A stretch of DNA of 64,000 bases, taken from positions 62,001-126,000 of the forward strand of contig CAWFFV010000058.1 of assembly GCA_963814985.1 (NCBI GenBank). The letters are read 5' to 3'. The position numbers and the translations under genes are program-made. Source of the stretch: CAWFFV01 sp963814985. Its GTDB lineage: Bacteria > Chloroflexota > Ktedonobacteria > Ktedonobacterales > Ktedonobacteraceae. This document shows, in pieces, positions 35,268 to 45,600 of the stretch. Numbering within the stretch: position 1 is the stretch's first letter; the number at the start of each line of letters is the position of its first letter. Below the pieces are notes generated by a model. That model was not told where the DNA came from. It saw only the letters and a list, made by a program, of their open reading frames with translations, and did not search any database.

Positions 35268-36203
35268 TTAGCTGATATGCAGCACAATGCGTCCGCGTCC
35301 GTGCCCGCTCTGGCTCAGTTCATGAGCTTTGTATGCATCGTGCAGGGAAAACTGCGTGGCGACGGCAACCTTGAGTTGACCTTCATCGATCAAGCGGGCA
35401 AAGGTACCCAGCAGTTCACCGGAGACCTGAGCACCAAATCTCGTTGTACGAATGTTCCGTTCACGTGCCTTCTCTTCCGAAGGCTGGCCAGCAATGGAGA
35501 TCAGTGTGCCACCGCGTTTCAGAACCGGCCAGACGGTTGCAAGTGCTTCCCCTCCAACCGTATCCAACACCAGATCTACATCATGAACGGCGCGCTCAAC
35601 GGCTGTCGTAGTGTAATCGATTACGGTTTCTGCGCCCAGGGAGCGTACAAAATCCAGATTAGCCGTTGAAGCCGTGCCTATCACCTGTGCGCCCTTCCAG
35701 CGGGCCAACTGGACTGCAAACAGGCCAACGCCACCAGCAGCGCCCAGGATCAGGACCCGTTGGCCGGACTGTAACTGGCCATGGTCAAAGAGACCCTGCC
35801 AGGCAGTTGTTGCGCCCACCGGAATGGTGGCTGCCTCGTCAAAGCTGATCGTCTCAGGTTTGAGTGCCAGGGTTTGGACGGACGCGACAGCGTATTCGGT
35901 ATATGATCCATTTGCGCTCTGGCCGAAGACTGCCTGTCCTTTCTGGAAGGTTGTGACACCAGGACCGACCTCTTCCACTATGCCAGCGAGGTCCCTGCCT
36001 GGAATATGTGGAAATGATTGTGGAAAAAAGTCTTTGAGAAAACCCGCGCGAAGCTTCCAATCGATTGGATTCACCCCTGCGGCATGTACATGAACCAGCA
36101 CCTCGCCTGCCTGTGGCACTGGACGTGGTAGCTGTTCAAGTTTTAGCTGTTCCGGCCCTCCATATGCGTGGACGCGGATAGCCTGGGTTGTAGGTATGGA
36201 CAT
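35268..36203 (-). CDS. Zinc-independent quinone oxidoreductase (MDR family)
   Basis: About 311 residues. The N-terminal GroES-like domain has GEVLVHVHAAGVNPIDWKLR and PGRDLAGIVEEVGPGV. The Rossmann domain has GAAGGVGLFAVQLARWKGA and TASTANLDFVRSLGAETVIDY. The Cys and His zinc ligands of alcohol dehydrogenases are absent, which fits the NADPH:quinone reductase/zeta-crystallin group. ATG 36203 is chosen because AAAGGAGT precedes it at good spacing. It is a soluble enzyme reducing quinones or enones. Another NADP-dependent gene lies upstream on the same strand. Confidence 0.88.
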   Translation of the reverse strand: MSIPTTQAIRVHAYGGPEQLKLEQLPRPVPQAGEVLVHVHAAGVNPIDWKLRAGFLKDFFPQSFPHIPGRDLAGIVEEVGPGVTTFQKGQAVFGQSANGSYTEYAVASVQTLALKPETISFDEAATIPVGATTAWQGLFDHGQLQSGQRVLILGAAGGVGLFAVQLARWKGAQVIGTASTANLDFVRSLGAETVIDYTTTAVERAVHDVDLVLDTVGGEALATVWPVLKRGGTLISIAGQPSEEKARERNIRTTRFGAQVSGELLGTFARLIDEGQLKVAVATQFSLHDAYKAHELSQSGHGRGRIVLHIS

Positions 36204-36302
36204 AAGGAAAATACTCCTTTTTCTTGGCAATGCTAAATCGGCTCTACCTAATATGCACTCAAAAAAGTTCTCCGGGACGACTCCGATCGAGAACTGCGAA
36301 TG

Positions 36303-36932
36303 CTAGCGCGTGAGTACCTTGAAGGCAAGATGGCGTCCCTTACCCTGACCAAAGGCCAGCGCGAACCACAATCCTGTCATGGCATCTACCAAACCAACCT
36401 GCTCGATGCCACCCAGATACATTGGGGACAATCCAATAGCTGTAATCAACTGCTCAACCGTGCCGCGTGCCTCACCATCAGGACCGCAATAGAAGAGGTC
36501 TGCTGTTCCTTCTTCAAACTGTGGGTTGGCAAAGTTTTCCCAGCCCAGCGTACTAAAGGCTCGAAAGATGTGAGCGTGCGGTGTATATTGCTGGAAGGTG
36601 GCAAAGCTATTCATCGGCCCCCCTCCTATACGATTTGTTGCATCAATAAGAATACGACCGTCGAGTTGGTTTGCGTGTGTCCGAATTGTCTCATCCATAG
36701 CGGCTCCAGGGATCGCCATCACCACCACATCCGGATTGGTGGAGAGAACATCGGTCACAGAGCCAACAGCCACCTTATCATCCCCATCACGACGTAGCGC
36801 TTGTGCGTTTTTACCATTTGGGTCACTTACGCCAAAAGCAATCCGGTACCCGGCACCACTCCATTTCCGGCCAAGCGTCCCACCGATATTCCCTGCTCCA
36901 AGTATTACAATGTTGAATGTTTCAGTAGACAT
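36303..36932 (-). CDS. NAD(P)-binding F420-oxidoreductase-like protein
   Basis: About 209 residues. FNIVILGAGNIGGTLGRKWSGAG is an N-terminal dinucleotide-binding fold, then VSDPNGKNAQAL, VVVMAIPG and ILIDATNRI. This is the pattern of the NADPH-dependent F420 reductase-like (COG2085) group, often of unknown substrate. ATG 36932 has a GGAAGAAGGAA ribosome site. A longer in-frame start at 37046 is rejected because it would read through palindromic element B. It is probably co-directional with the quinone oxidoreductase (100-nt gap). Confidence 0.82.
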   Translation of the reverse strand: MSTETFNIVILGAGNIGGTLGRKWSGAGYRIAFGVSDPNGKNAQALRRDGDDKVAVGSVTDVLSTNPDVVVMAIPGAAMDETIRTHANQLDGRILIDATNRIGGGPMNSFATFQQYTPHAHIFRAFSTLGWENFANPQFEEGTADLFYCGPDGEARGTVEQLITAIGLSPMYLGGIEQVGLVDAMTGLWFALAFGQGKGRHLAFKVLTR

Positions 36933-36965
36933 GGTTCCTTCTTCCTTCGGAGAGAATTTTTCTTC

Positions 36966-37097
36966 ACAACTCTTCAGGTCTTCTAACCACCCGTGGTAGC
37001 TCGCTCTTGTTTTGTGACCAGTAGCGCAAAATCCGCTACTGGTCACAAAACGGCCTGTGAAGCGCTTAGCAATCAGAACAAGAGACCTGAGGAGTCA
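36966..37097. repeat. Palindromic mosaic element, copy B (full)
   Basis: The outer ends are 36966-36981 and 37081-37097. The left small-hairpin block (ccacccgtggtagctcgctc) is as in copy A, and the right block is GTGAAGCGCTTAGCAATCAG. The core is a perfect 18-bp stem, 37009-37026 with 37034-37051, over a CAAAATC loop. This loop is what remains if 12 nt of the apex and left arm (CGGATTTTGCG plus one base) were deleted from an intact TTGCG-N-CGCAA palindrome. Confidence 0.85.
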
Positions 37098-37254
37098 CAT
37101 TATCAACAAAGCATGCTTGTAGATTTACCTTTACAAAAACGTTTGAATCCAGGTATTTATTCCCTGGCAATATTTAAGAAGGCCCCGACAGAGTAGAGGC
37201 GAAAAAACAGTGAAGAGAAATAAAATGCGCAAGCATTTGTAAGAGGTATTTCTG

Positions 37255-37890
37255 TCAAAGCAGATGGGAAATGATGATCTTACTGAACCACGGCTCTTCA
37301 CCCTCTTCTAACTGCACCTTCAAAATTGAGCCATTGGGCATAGAGAATGAAGTCAGGAAGCTTCTAAAACGCTCCATAGTCTCAGGACTGGGATCACCGG
37401 AATTGATCAACAAGGTCCAAAAGACGGCGCGGATAAATTGTTCATGGCTAAAGATAGCGATAAAATCCTCGGTAGCATGTTTGAGCCGTTGTACTATATC
37501 CTGTACCCGGTGCATAAAACTTACAAACGACTCGGCTCCCTCGCCGTCAGTATAAAACGGGTCACGGCGCTGCCAAAAAGCGTTAACCGTTGGACGCCGA
37601 TCAAAGATCGTTGTAGGCTGGTCGAGGAAGCGTGTCAGATAAGTAAACTCGTGGACTGGCCACTCTTCGTGGAGAGTATCAGGGAAGCGTTGCAAGGTTG
37701 GTTCTGCCGTTTGCTTTGTACGCATGTAGGGTGAGGTGATGATGAGGTCGGGAGGCTTTTGAAAAGATAGAGCAATCTGTTTAGCTTGTTTGATTCCTTT
37801 GGCTGTCAGCCCTACTTGAATTGGACTGGATGACGGTAACCCGGCGTTTGCTTCGCTCTCTGCGTGCCTGATAAACCAGACGGTTGGCAT
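37255..37890 (-). CDS. Histidine phosphatase family protein
   Basis: About 211 residues. The N-terminal FIRHAESEAN holds the phospho-accepting His in the RHxES form of the phosphoglycerate-mutase-like superfamily. SPYMRTKQTAEP supplies the second Arg, and FSHEQFIRAV supplies the second catalytic His. It is a cytosolic phosphatase with unknown substrate. ATG 37890 is chosen because GGGAGAAGGAT lies just upstream and the RHAE motif then starts at residue 8. It is preceded by a TATACT-like stretch but has no clear -35 box. Confidence 0.85.
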   Translation of the reverse strand: MPTVWFIRHAESEANAGLPSSSPIQVGLTAKGIKQAKQIALSFQKPPDLIITSPYMRTKQTAEPTLQRFPDTLHEEWPVHEFTYLTRFLDQPTTIFDRRPTVNAFWQRRDPFYTDGEGAESFVSFMHRVQDIVQRLKHATEDFIAIFSHEQFIRAVFWTLLINSGDPSPETMERFRSFLTSFSMPNGSILKVQLEEGEEPWFSKIIISHLL

Positions 37891-38031
37891 GCCTATCCTT
37901 CTCCCCTGCAACTAAAATATACTTTTTCTTGGTGTTCTCCTATCCGGGAGCACCGATCTTTTTATGCCCACATTATATTTAGTATACGCGCCGCTTTGTG
38001 ACGATAACTGCCAGAAATGTGACAATGTCAT

Positions 38032-38088
38032 AAGAGAACTCTGTGGGTGTTGGAGGGGACCGCCTCTCAACACCCACAGCGTTCTCTT
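38032..38088 (-). terminator. Hairpin at 3' end of the ATPase gene
   Basis: AAGAGAAC...CTGTGGGTGTTG (38032-38052) pairs with CAACACCCACAG...GTTCTCTT (38069-38088) with one interruption. It starts 3 nt past the minus-strand ATPase stop. There is no T tract, so it may act as an RNA-stabilising 3' hairpin or a factor-assisted terminator. Confidence 0.55.
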
Positions 38089-38090
38089 CC

Positions 38091-39473
38091 TTACTCATCA
38101 TCATTGCCTAGAGATGCCTCCATCTCCAGCAGGATATTGAGCAGTGCCGTAATAGCTTTGTTGCGCTCTCGAAAGTACTGGCGTGTGCTGGTAAATTCCA
38201 GACGCGCGGCTATCTGTTCATTTTTCAGGTGATTTTTGAAGTAGCGATAGTGGAGAATATTATAGAGTCTCCAGTCTCGTGCTCCATCTCTACGTATCCC
38301 TGTTCCACGTAAACGCTCAAGGGCCTCATTGAGCACGGCGCGGATGGCTATACCACGTTCAACGATTGATGGCATACTCTGCTTCGTGAGATGGAGAGAA
38401 GCAATTTTGAGGTATCTCAGGTTACTTTCCCCTAATAAGCGAGCATCATCAATTTTATCCAGGACCTTCTCTACTTCTTCTGTCGTCATCCGGAAGAGGT
38501 GAAGCTGACACTTTTCCCTTACAAACAGGCGAAACAGAGCACTTTCACTCAATTCAGGGTGCTGCCGCTGTTGATGTCCTGCCTGTCGCGCTTCATCTTT
38601 GAGTACTTCTTGCTCCTGTATACTTAAGCGTTCCCAGGTAGCAGCAAAATGTGGCTCCAGGTCATGGTAGGCATGGCTCTTAGCATGCTTCAGATCATAG
38701 TGAAGCGGAGTGTGTAAAGATTTCTCCTCAAAGAGAAAATGGCTTACACGCTGGAGAAAGAAGGGGTGTCGACCGGCCATTTTGATAACCCAGTCTATCT
38801 CCGCCTCTGTGAAGGGATGACCTACTCTACTGGCAGGGACACTCACCAGTTCTCGCGCCTCTTCAAGTTGCAACGCTTCTATAGAGTGTGTACTAAAGAT
38901 ATTGAAGAACGGAGATCCTTCAATATCGTTGTGACAGACTTCGTAGAGTGGAGCGATGGAAGCTGTGACATATGAGACTTTGCCAGCCTGTGAACGTAGA
39001 AATCCGAAGAAGTCAGCATCGAATTCTTTATTTCTTGTGATATTGTCAAAAGCATCCATCAGAAGTACAGTATAAAAGCCTTCCCCCTCGATCTGATCAA
39101 GAATGGCACTAAATTTGTCCTCACCAGCCATATCTGGTACGCTGAGTTCCAGGCGTCCACGGCACTGTGTCATGATACGTTGAGTAATCGCTGCAAAAAA
39201 ATCCTGACTGGTCTTCTGGAAGTATTCACGCAAATCGATAAAGACCAGAATATGCTGGTTCAGATTTTGTTCAAAGCGTTGCTGGATCTCCAGGAGATCC
39301 ACACATCTGAGGATAGAGGATTTGCCAATATGCCGTGAGCCGACCAGGGAGATACACTGCTTATAGACGATTGCCGAGTATAAGCGTCTCAGTAGTTGAG
39401 TACGCCCGAAAAACATATCTGGATCGCGAACCGCTGCTGTATTATAAAAGGGGTTCTGGGGTCTGGCTGTCAT
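38091..39473 (-). CDS. P-loop ATPase (AAA/STAND-like) with C-terminal HTH-like region
   Basis: A 460-residue protein. NPFYNTAAVRDPDMFFGR is an N-terminal entry motif like that of AAA_14/AAA_16 ATPases. Walker A is GSRHIGKSS and Walker B is VLLMDAFDN. A helical region follows (EARELVSVPASRVGHPFTEAEIDWVI, then GRHPFFLQRVSHFLFEE), as in STAND-type NTPases. The C-terminal NEQIAARLEFTSTRQYFRE resembles a helix-turn-helix. It is probably a regulatory ATPase. The closest relative here is the ATPase end of the 42631 gene, which also has FYGR and a STAND-like lid. AGGAG lies 8 nt before the ATG, and a good promoter lies upstream. Confidence 0.75.
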   Translation of the reverse strand: MTARPQNPFYNTAAVRDPDMFFGRTQLLRRLYSAIVYKQCISLVGSRHIGKSSILRCVDLLEIQQRFEQNLNQHILVFIDLREYFQKTSQDFFAAITQRIMTQCRGRLELSVPDMAGEDKFSAILDQIEGEGFYTVLLMDAFDNITRNKEFDADFFGFLRSQAGKVSYVTASIAPLYEVCHNDIEGSPFFNIFSTHSIEALQLEEARELVSVPASRVGHPFTEAEIDWVIKMAGRHPFFLQRVSHFLFEEKSLHTPLHYDLKHAKSHAYHDLEPHFAATWERLSIQEQEVLKDEARQAGHQQRQHPELSESALFRLFVREKCQLHLFRMTTEEVEKVLDKIDDARLLGESNLRYLKIASLHLTKQSMPSIVERGIAIRAVLNEALERLRGTGIRRDGARDWRLYNILHYRYFKNHLKNEQIAARLEFTSTRQYFRERNKAITALLNILLEMEASLGNDDE

Positions 39474-39519
39474 CGTTAGATCTCCTGTTTGCGCGCAAAC
39501 ACCGAAAGCAAAATGCTAT

Positions 39520-39548
39520 ATTCTATTTACCCCTCACAAGTTCGTCAA
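39520..39548 (-). promoter_or_regulatory. Sigma-70-like promoter of the ATPase gene
   Basis: On the minus strand: TTGACG (plus 39543-39548), 17-nt spacer, TAGAAT (plus 39520-39525), about 47 nt before the ATG. Confidence 0.65.
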
Positions 39549-39633
39549 GTGTTGCTGTTGCCTGTTGTTACTATTATATACTCGTCAGTCTGCATTTTTG
39601 TGACGACATAGTGACAAAAAAGATAGTAGTCCG

Positions 39634-39725
39634 CTGACTATTTTGTTGCGAATGGCGAAGTTTGCGCCGCAAGCTTCGCCATTCGCAACAAAACAGTCAG
39701 TGAACCTGGGAGACCTGAGTAGTTA
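39634..39725. repeat. Palindromic mosaic element, copy C (core and one end)
   Basis: A 33-bp stem with two mismatches, 39634-39666 with 39668-39700, and a one-base apex (TTTGCG-C-CGCAAG). The right outer end GAGACCTGAGTAGTTAT is at 39709-39725. No left end or small hairpins are visible, so the copy is partial. The two mismatches show that the arms have begun to diverge. Confidence 0.85.
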
Positions 39726-42176
39726 TCCTCGTGCCTTATCGCTCTCTTGTAACTGCCAGCCATTACCATTCAGCGAATATATCGAGATGTAGGGGTTCGT
39801 ATTGTCACCATTTTTATCGAACGATTGGAAATTTGTCGCGAGAAAGAGATTATTCGTGCTTGGAATGCTAGTACTGGAGATGTTTGCAATCGCATGAATA
39901 ATTGCCTGACGGAATACTTTTGCTCCTTGCGTATCCCATGAACCTCTTGCAGGCAGGATGCCCTGTGCCAGCACGGTTTTGATTGCCTGGGTGACAATCA
40001 AGGCACAATCATTTGCGCTTGCGGTATATGGTCCATAATCGCTATATCCAGATGAGACGTAGTTTGTTTTGAACTGCTGCATTGTGGGCGTATCCTCAAA
40101 AGGAGTAGCTGTGAAAATCGGTCCTCCTCCCTCTCCCTGTACCGCCTGAACAAAACTATCGAGCATAATGCCTGCGCCAGCTGACAAAAGCCGCATTGCT
40201 GAAGTTGTGGTACTTGAGCCATTGCCGCTTTCACATTTGCCGCTGCTGGCATGGTACCAGCGAAGAAAACGACGTCAGGACTCGTATTTGCAGGAAGCAT
40301 TTGAAACTGATCACATACTGCTGGGCACTGAAATCACTGGGGGCATTAGCTGAACCAACGAAAGTACCACCAGCACTTCTGCCATGCTGTAGCGAACAAT
40401 TGTTGAAGAAACTCACTATAAAGATCCTGACTATTGTAGACCACATAGGCCGTTTGATAAGATCGTGGTGCACTTGTGAGGAATTTGGCCAATACATTTA
40501 CTTCAAGGTCGTCAGTTGTTGGAAGACGAAAGTATGTGACCTGACCCTTATCAGGATGAAGTGTTGGGAGCAAGTCGTCAATGCCTGTACAGCCTGTCTC
40601 TGGAGTATCTTTGGTCAGGCAAGGGTTGGTATTAGCCGGGCTAATCTGTGCGATAGGAGCGGCATTTGTTACCGGAATTTCTTGTTCTGCTACACTGCTA
40701 TTGTATGGTCCGATGATAGCAGCCGTTAACCCATCCTTAATTGCTTCTGTGACATTCGCCGTTCCTAACTTGGGGTCGGATTGATCATCGAAGAAATCCT
40801 GGTTGGGGTCAGATTATTATCGAAGAAGATTGGTTTATATTCTATGGTATACCCTGGGATACTGACTTGATCGAGAGCGAATTTTGCCCCATCGGCTATT
40901 GGCAGTCCGCTACTTGCAGATGTTCCCGACAATGGCAGATCGACGGCAATTTTGATCACATGGGAGTGTGGAAAGGTGTCGGAAGTGATATCGGGACTTG
41001 TCGTGTGAGGAAAGGGAATTACCCTAAAGATTATTTCTCCTCCAATCAGCATTACAACGAGAATAATACTAGCGATCTGCCATCCCCACTTCTCCACCAA
41101 GGCGGAGGAGGTGGTATTGTAGGACCTGGACGTGATGTGGAAAGGGCTGGGATCCCAGGATTTGGTGATGATGCGGGCATTGTGTCTCCTATCGGTTTTA
41201 TCCCAGGATTGGTGGTGATGCAGGCACTGTGTCTCCTATTGGTGGAGTTCCGTATACCGTAGGGGCTATTTCAGGTTCAATTGCTTTTTGAGGGCAGTCA
41301 ATAGTTCTTCGGCGGATTGATAGCGTTCTGGCGGATCATTTTCAATGTTTTAAGCACAATCTGTCGATTTCGAGAGAGGCTGTACTGATTAAAGTATCGT
41401 GGTCCTGAGGTATGCTTCTGACCTGAGATGCTGAGGTATATCAATCCCTATTGTTTCGCTGTAAATGGTTGTTCTCCTGTTAGCATTTGATAGAGGATCA
41501 ACACCAATACTATATATATCGCTTTGGTATGTCGCTTTCCCTTCTATTAGTTCTGGTGCCATATATTCTAGTGTTCCCATCTCCTTTATCGCTTGGATCT
41601 GTTAATTGTGTGACGATGGAAGTAATAGTATGGCCATCTGCTAAAATTTTGACAATGCCAAAGTCGGAAAGACAGGTTACCATCTTCCTCAAACAAGATA
41701 TTACTCAGGCTTGATATCTCTGTGGATGAAGTCTATTTTGTTATGAATATAACTTAATGCGTCAAGAAGCAGGATAGCAAAGTGGCAAGAATTTCTGCGT
41801 TGGAGAAAACTCATGCCGCTTGGAAGTTTATTTCCAGAGATCCCCTTCTAAGTAAGGCATAATGATGTAACACAAAGGTCTTATCGGAGCCTTGCTTGAA
41901 ATCGATACGCTAGAAAGAATATTCGGGATGTTTACCGAACTGCCCATGTCTCTGCCTCACGAAAAGGCGTTGTACGATGTTCTGCGAAGCTGTTCATGTT
42001 CGCAGTCTGCAATATTTTCATTGCCGCTATAGATGCAATTGGATAGACATTGGCAAGATCAAGTCTTGACATCTCACTTATAGCTATTCTTTCATTGACG
42101 ATACCCCTACTGTCGACCGATTAAACTATCGTCCATCATTCGTTCCATCCTTGATGATATTATCTGTAACATCCAT
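39723..42176 (-). pseudogene. Decayed Ser/Thr kinase with periplasmic-binding (Peripla_BP_6-like) ectodomain
   Basis: On the minus strand, kinase remnants read in several frames: FIHRDIKPE (41704-41730), LSDFGIVKI (about 41660), then GTLEYMAPELIEGKATYQSDIYSIG (41500-41577). These are followed by a membrane helix (WGWQIASIILVVMLIGGEIIF, about 41090). An ABC-type ligand-binding domain comes next (IKIAVDLPLSGTSASSGLPIADGAKFAL, then TAYVVYNSQDLYSEF and GPYTASANDCALIVTQAI near 40000). Many stops and frame changes, including an early TAG after 16 codons, show true decay. The intact gene would have been a receptor kinase sensing a small ligand, for example an amino acid. Its 3' end touches palindromic copy C. 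Confidence 0.75.
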
Positions 42177-42630
42177 CTTTTGTATCCTATAAAATCCAAG
42201 ATGGAAAATGGGAGAGATACATAAACATATTGCATAGCAAATACGTCTTTGACAAGTATATACCAAAGATTAGAAGGATAGCATATAATACTTGCAGTAA
42301 ACAGCCATATTATACTATATCGAAAATAAGCTGTGAATTATTCACTTACTTACCCTTCAAAATATAGTGGCTTGAAATCTAGCACATTCTTCTGATTATG
42401 GGGTTGTGTGGGTTACACCGTAATCCACACAACCCCATGAAACGGCACTAAAAATATGTATCTTTTATTGGTCATGACACACTTTTGTCATAGTCTGGCA
42501 CAGGTACTTCCCTATACTTAAACAAAATACTTAAATTGAGTAAAGCACTGCAATATCCTCATATCCACAGAAAACAACACAGGATAGCGCCAGACACGGG
42601 GATGGTGGTAACTGACAAAGGATACACAGG
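42177..42630. other. AT-rich intergenic region before the FG-GAP/HEAT ATPase
   Basis: It holds the remnant upstream of the decayed kinase, a strong hairpin at 42398-42438 and a TTTTGTCATAGTCTGGCAC stretch (42483-42501). No gene is supported. Confidence 0.4.
42398..42438. terminator. Strong hairpin with 18-bp stem
   Basis: ATGGGGTTGTGTGGGTTA (42398-42415) pairs with TAATCCACACAACCCCAT (42421-42438) with one G-T type mismatch and a 5-nt loop. No T tract follows on either strand. It may be a related palindrome without the TTGCG apex, or a regulatory RNA hairpin. Confidence 0.45.
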
Positions 42631-45600
42631 ATGGCAACTTCAACCACAGACCTTCAAGACGCTCTCAGGCTAGGGCTTTCCGTCGTTTCCGAGTTATGGA
42701 ACCGTAAAGCCAAAAACTGGGTGACCAGCGTATGTGCAGCCGATATCGATAATGATGGAGACATTGAAATTATTGCCGGGTCACGTGATGGGCGTATCTG
42801 CGTACTTACCAAGCGCGGAGATGATAAATGGGAACGTATTGTTGGAAGAAAAGAATGGGTGGGAACTGTTGCCTGCTTGCCTGACATCGAAGGACGCGAA
42901 ACCGCTGCACGTATTATTGCTGGGGCACGTGATGGGAGAATTTATGCTTTTGACAAAGAAGGTAAAACCGCTGGTCCTGATGGTCAGACCTACCCTTTTG
43001 GCAAGAATGGGAGGGCTGTTGACGGTAAGAAGGAGCCTGCTGCTCTCTGGCATCGCTGTGGTCAGGTTATTCGCCAGATTGTCGTAACCCCTGAGAACAG
43101 ACCTGTGGTCATTGTTGGCTCAGAAGATCGTGGCGTCTATGCGCTCGACGCACAAACGGGAGAGTTGTGCTGGTCGTTCTGTACTAATGGCTGGGTACGA
43201 GCCGTCTTTGCCTGTGATATTGACAACGATGGGCAAATAGAAATCCTGGTTGGCTCCGGTGACCATCATCTCTACATACTGAATAGTGATGGCCATTGCA
43301 TTGGAAAGAAGAATATCGGACGGCAAATTTATACACTTTTTGCCACGGATGTCGATCAGGATGGCGTCGTAGAGATTCTGCTGGGGACCGACGGAAAAGA
43401 TCTGCTTGCGCTTACGCCTGCGCTCGAAGAGAAATGGTGTCGCACATTTGATAACCGCTTGCTCACCCTCTATGTGAGCGACCTGGACAAAGATGGACAG
43501 AACGAGATTATTGCAGGCTCGGAAGATAAGCATCTCTATTTTCTCGATCAGCAGGGCAACGTCATCTGGAGACATAATGTGGGCTATCGTGTCTTCAGCG
43601 TCTATGCCATTGATTATGATAATGACGGTCTGATTGAGGTCCTGGCAGGTTCGGAAGATACCAGAGTTCATGCCTTCCGTGTGCAGTTGATCAAAGACCT
43701 GGACAAAAGAATTCGTCGTTGCTATCAGGCCTTGAGAAAACCCGCGTTAGCAAACCTGACCGAACTTCCCCTGGCGGAACATGCGCTCCTGTGCGATATC
43801 TTAAAAGAGGATATCACACAACATACTATGTTGAAGCGTGTGACACTCAAACATATAGAGCATTTGCTGGAAAAGAAGGAATATACCCAGGCACTCTCCG
43901 ATCTACTTGACCTGGAACAGCAAAAAGTGCAGGTGCTCTGGCGCAAAGATACGGTGGGACATGTGCGCACCCTTTGCTTTGGTGATATCTCAGGTGACCT
44001 GAAGCGCGAAATTATTGTGGGTACTGCTGAAGGCAATATTCAGGCATTTAACACCGCCAGTCGTTCTCTCTGGTCGCTCCATCTCAGTAGACAGCATCTT
44101 GGTGGAAAAATTCTGGCCGTCCAGAGTGGCTATGTGGATCATGGCAAGTGGGAAGAAATCATTGCTTGCTCCTCTGACCATCATCTGTATCTTGTCAGTG
44201 GAGTGAGTCATATAAGTGGTACCAGGCAGATCAGAGCGTTGCCACATGTCAAACGTGATCCGTACATTGATGAGTGGATGTCCAGCATCTACGTCTCAGC
44301 CCCTGACAGACAGGGTCCGGTCGAGATTATTGTTGGAACGGAAGATAAGAAACTCCGTTTCTATGATGGCAAACTGGATGCTCCCTACAAAACCATCCAT
44401 ACTCCGCAAGGAATCAAAATAGTCTGTGCTCATGAACCAGCCCCTCATGAGGAGAATGTTCCTGAGATCATTGCAGGAAGTATTGAGAACACCGTTTATG
44501 CCTATCGGCGCAGTGGAGATCTCCTATGGACATACAAGACTCAGGATCGCGTGCGGGCCATCTGTATCAAAGATATCGATGGGGATGGCAAGATTGAGAT
44601 TGTGATTGGCTCTGAAGATCGCAATGTACATGTTCTGGATAGTGCAGGTCATCTCAAGTGGCGTCACTATACGCCGCACCGAGTTTTGGCAGTGGAAGTT
44701 GCTGACATAGATCACGATGGCAAAATGGAGATCTTACTGGGTTGTGGTGATGGATATCTGTATGTGCTCAGCCGTGATGGGGACCTGTTGTGGAAGTATC
44801 GCTCGAATGATCGTGTTCGTGTGGTAGTAGTGGAAGATATCGATGATGATGATGATGTCGAGATTGCGGTCGGGTCGGAAGATCAGTTGGAAATGTTGCA
44901 GGTGGTGAATCAACAACAGGTGCGCAAACTGATCCAGCACTGTTGGACTGCACTGCAACAGGAGCAACCTGTTGCAGTGATCATCGAAAGCTTGCTCAAA
45001 CATTCTGATGCCGCCTTGCGTGCCTTCGCACTTAGCAAATACGCCGAGCAGGGACCGGATTTTGCAGTCCTTGAAAGCTTCATTAAAGATAGCTCTGTTG
45101 AGGTGCGTAAGGTCCTTCTACGTGTGGTCATGACCAGATATGCGACCAATCCGCAAGGAGCGCGTCAGTTGCTCACACAGCTCTCTATGGATACTGATCA
45201 GGAGGTCCGTCAGACCTTTATTGAGTCACTTCATCTATTGATGCGTAGCGACTGGGAACTAGGATTTGAGTACCTGGAGCGTTTCTCGCGCAATATTGAT
45301 CGCTTTGTTCGCCGCAGTGTGACTAGAAAGCTGCACCAACTGATTGACATTCCCCATGAGAAATCCAAGGACAGGATGTTCGACTTATTGCTCATGGTCG
45401 CCCAGGATGAAGAGTCAGAGTGGATACGACAAGAAGCGGCGCGTACCCTGGCGCATTTTCTTGACTCCCATCCTGGGGATCTGCTCCTTCGTCTCTACAC
45501 CTTTATTGTCAAAGGGATTAGTCATGCTGTCTTAAAACAAATCGTCCATAATGCCACTACTCCTAGCGTACAGCACCTCTTTAGCGCCATCGTTCCCTTG

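Noticed and set aside
36932..37046. N-terminal extension of the F420-oxidoreductase-like protein
   Set aside because: The extra 38 codons read through palindromic element B, and a good ribosome site and the normal family N-terminus lie at 36932.
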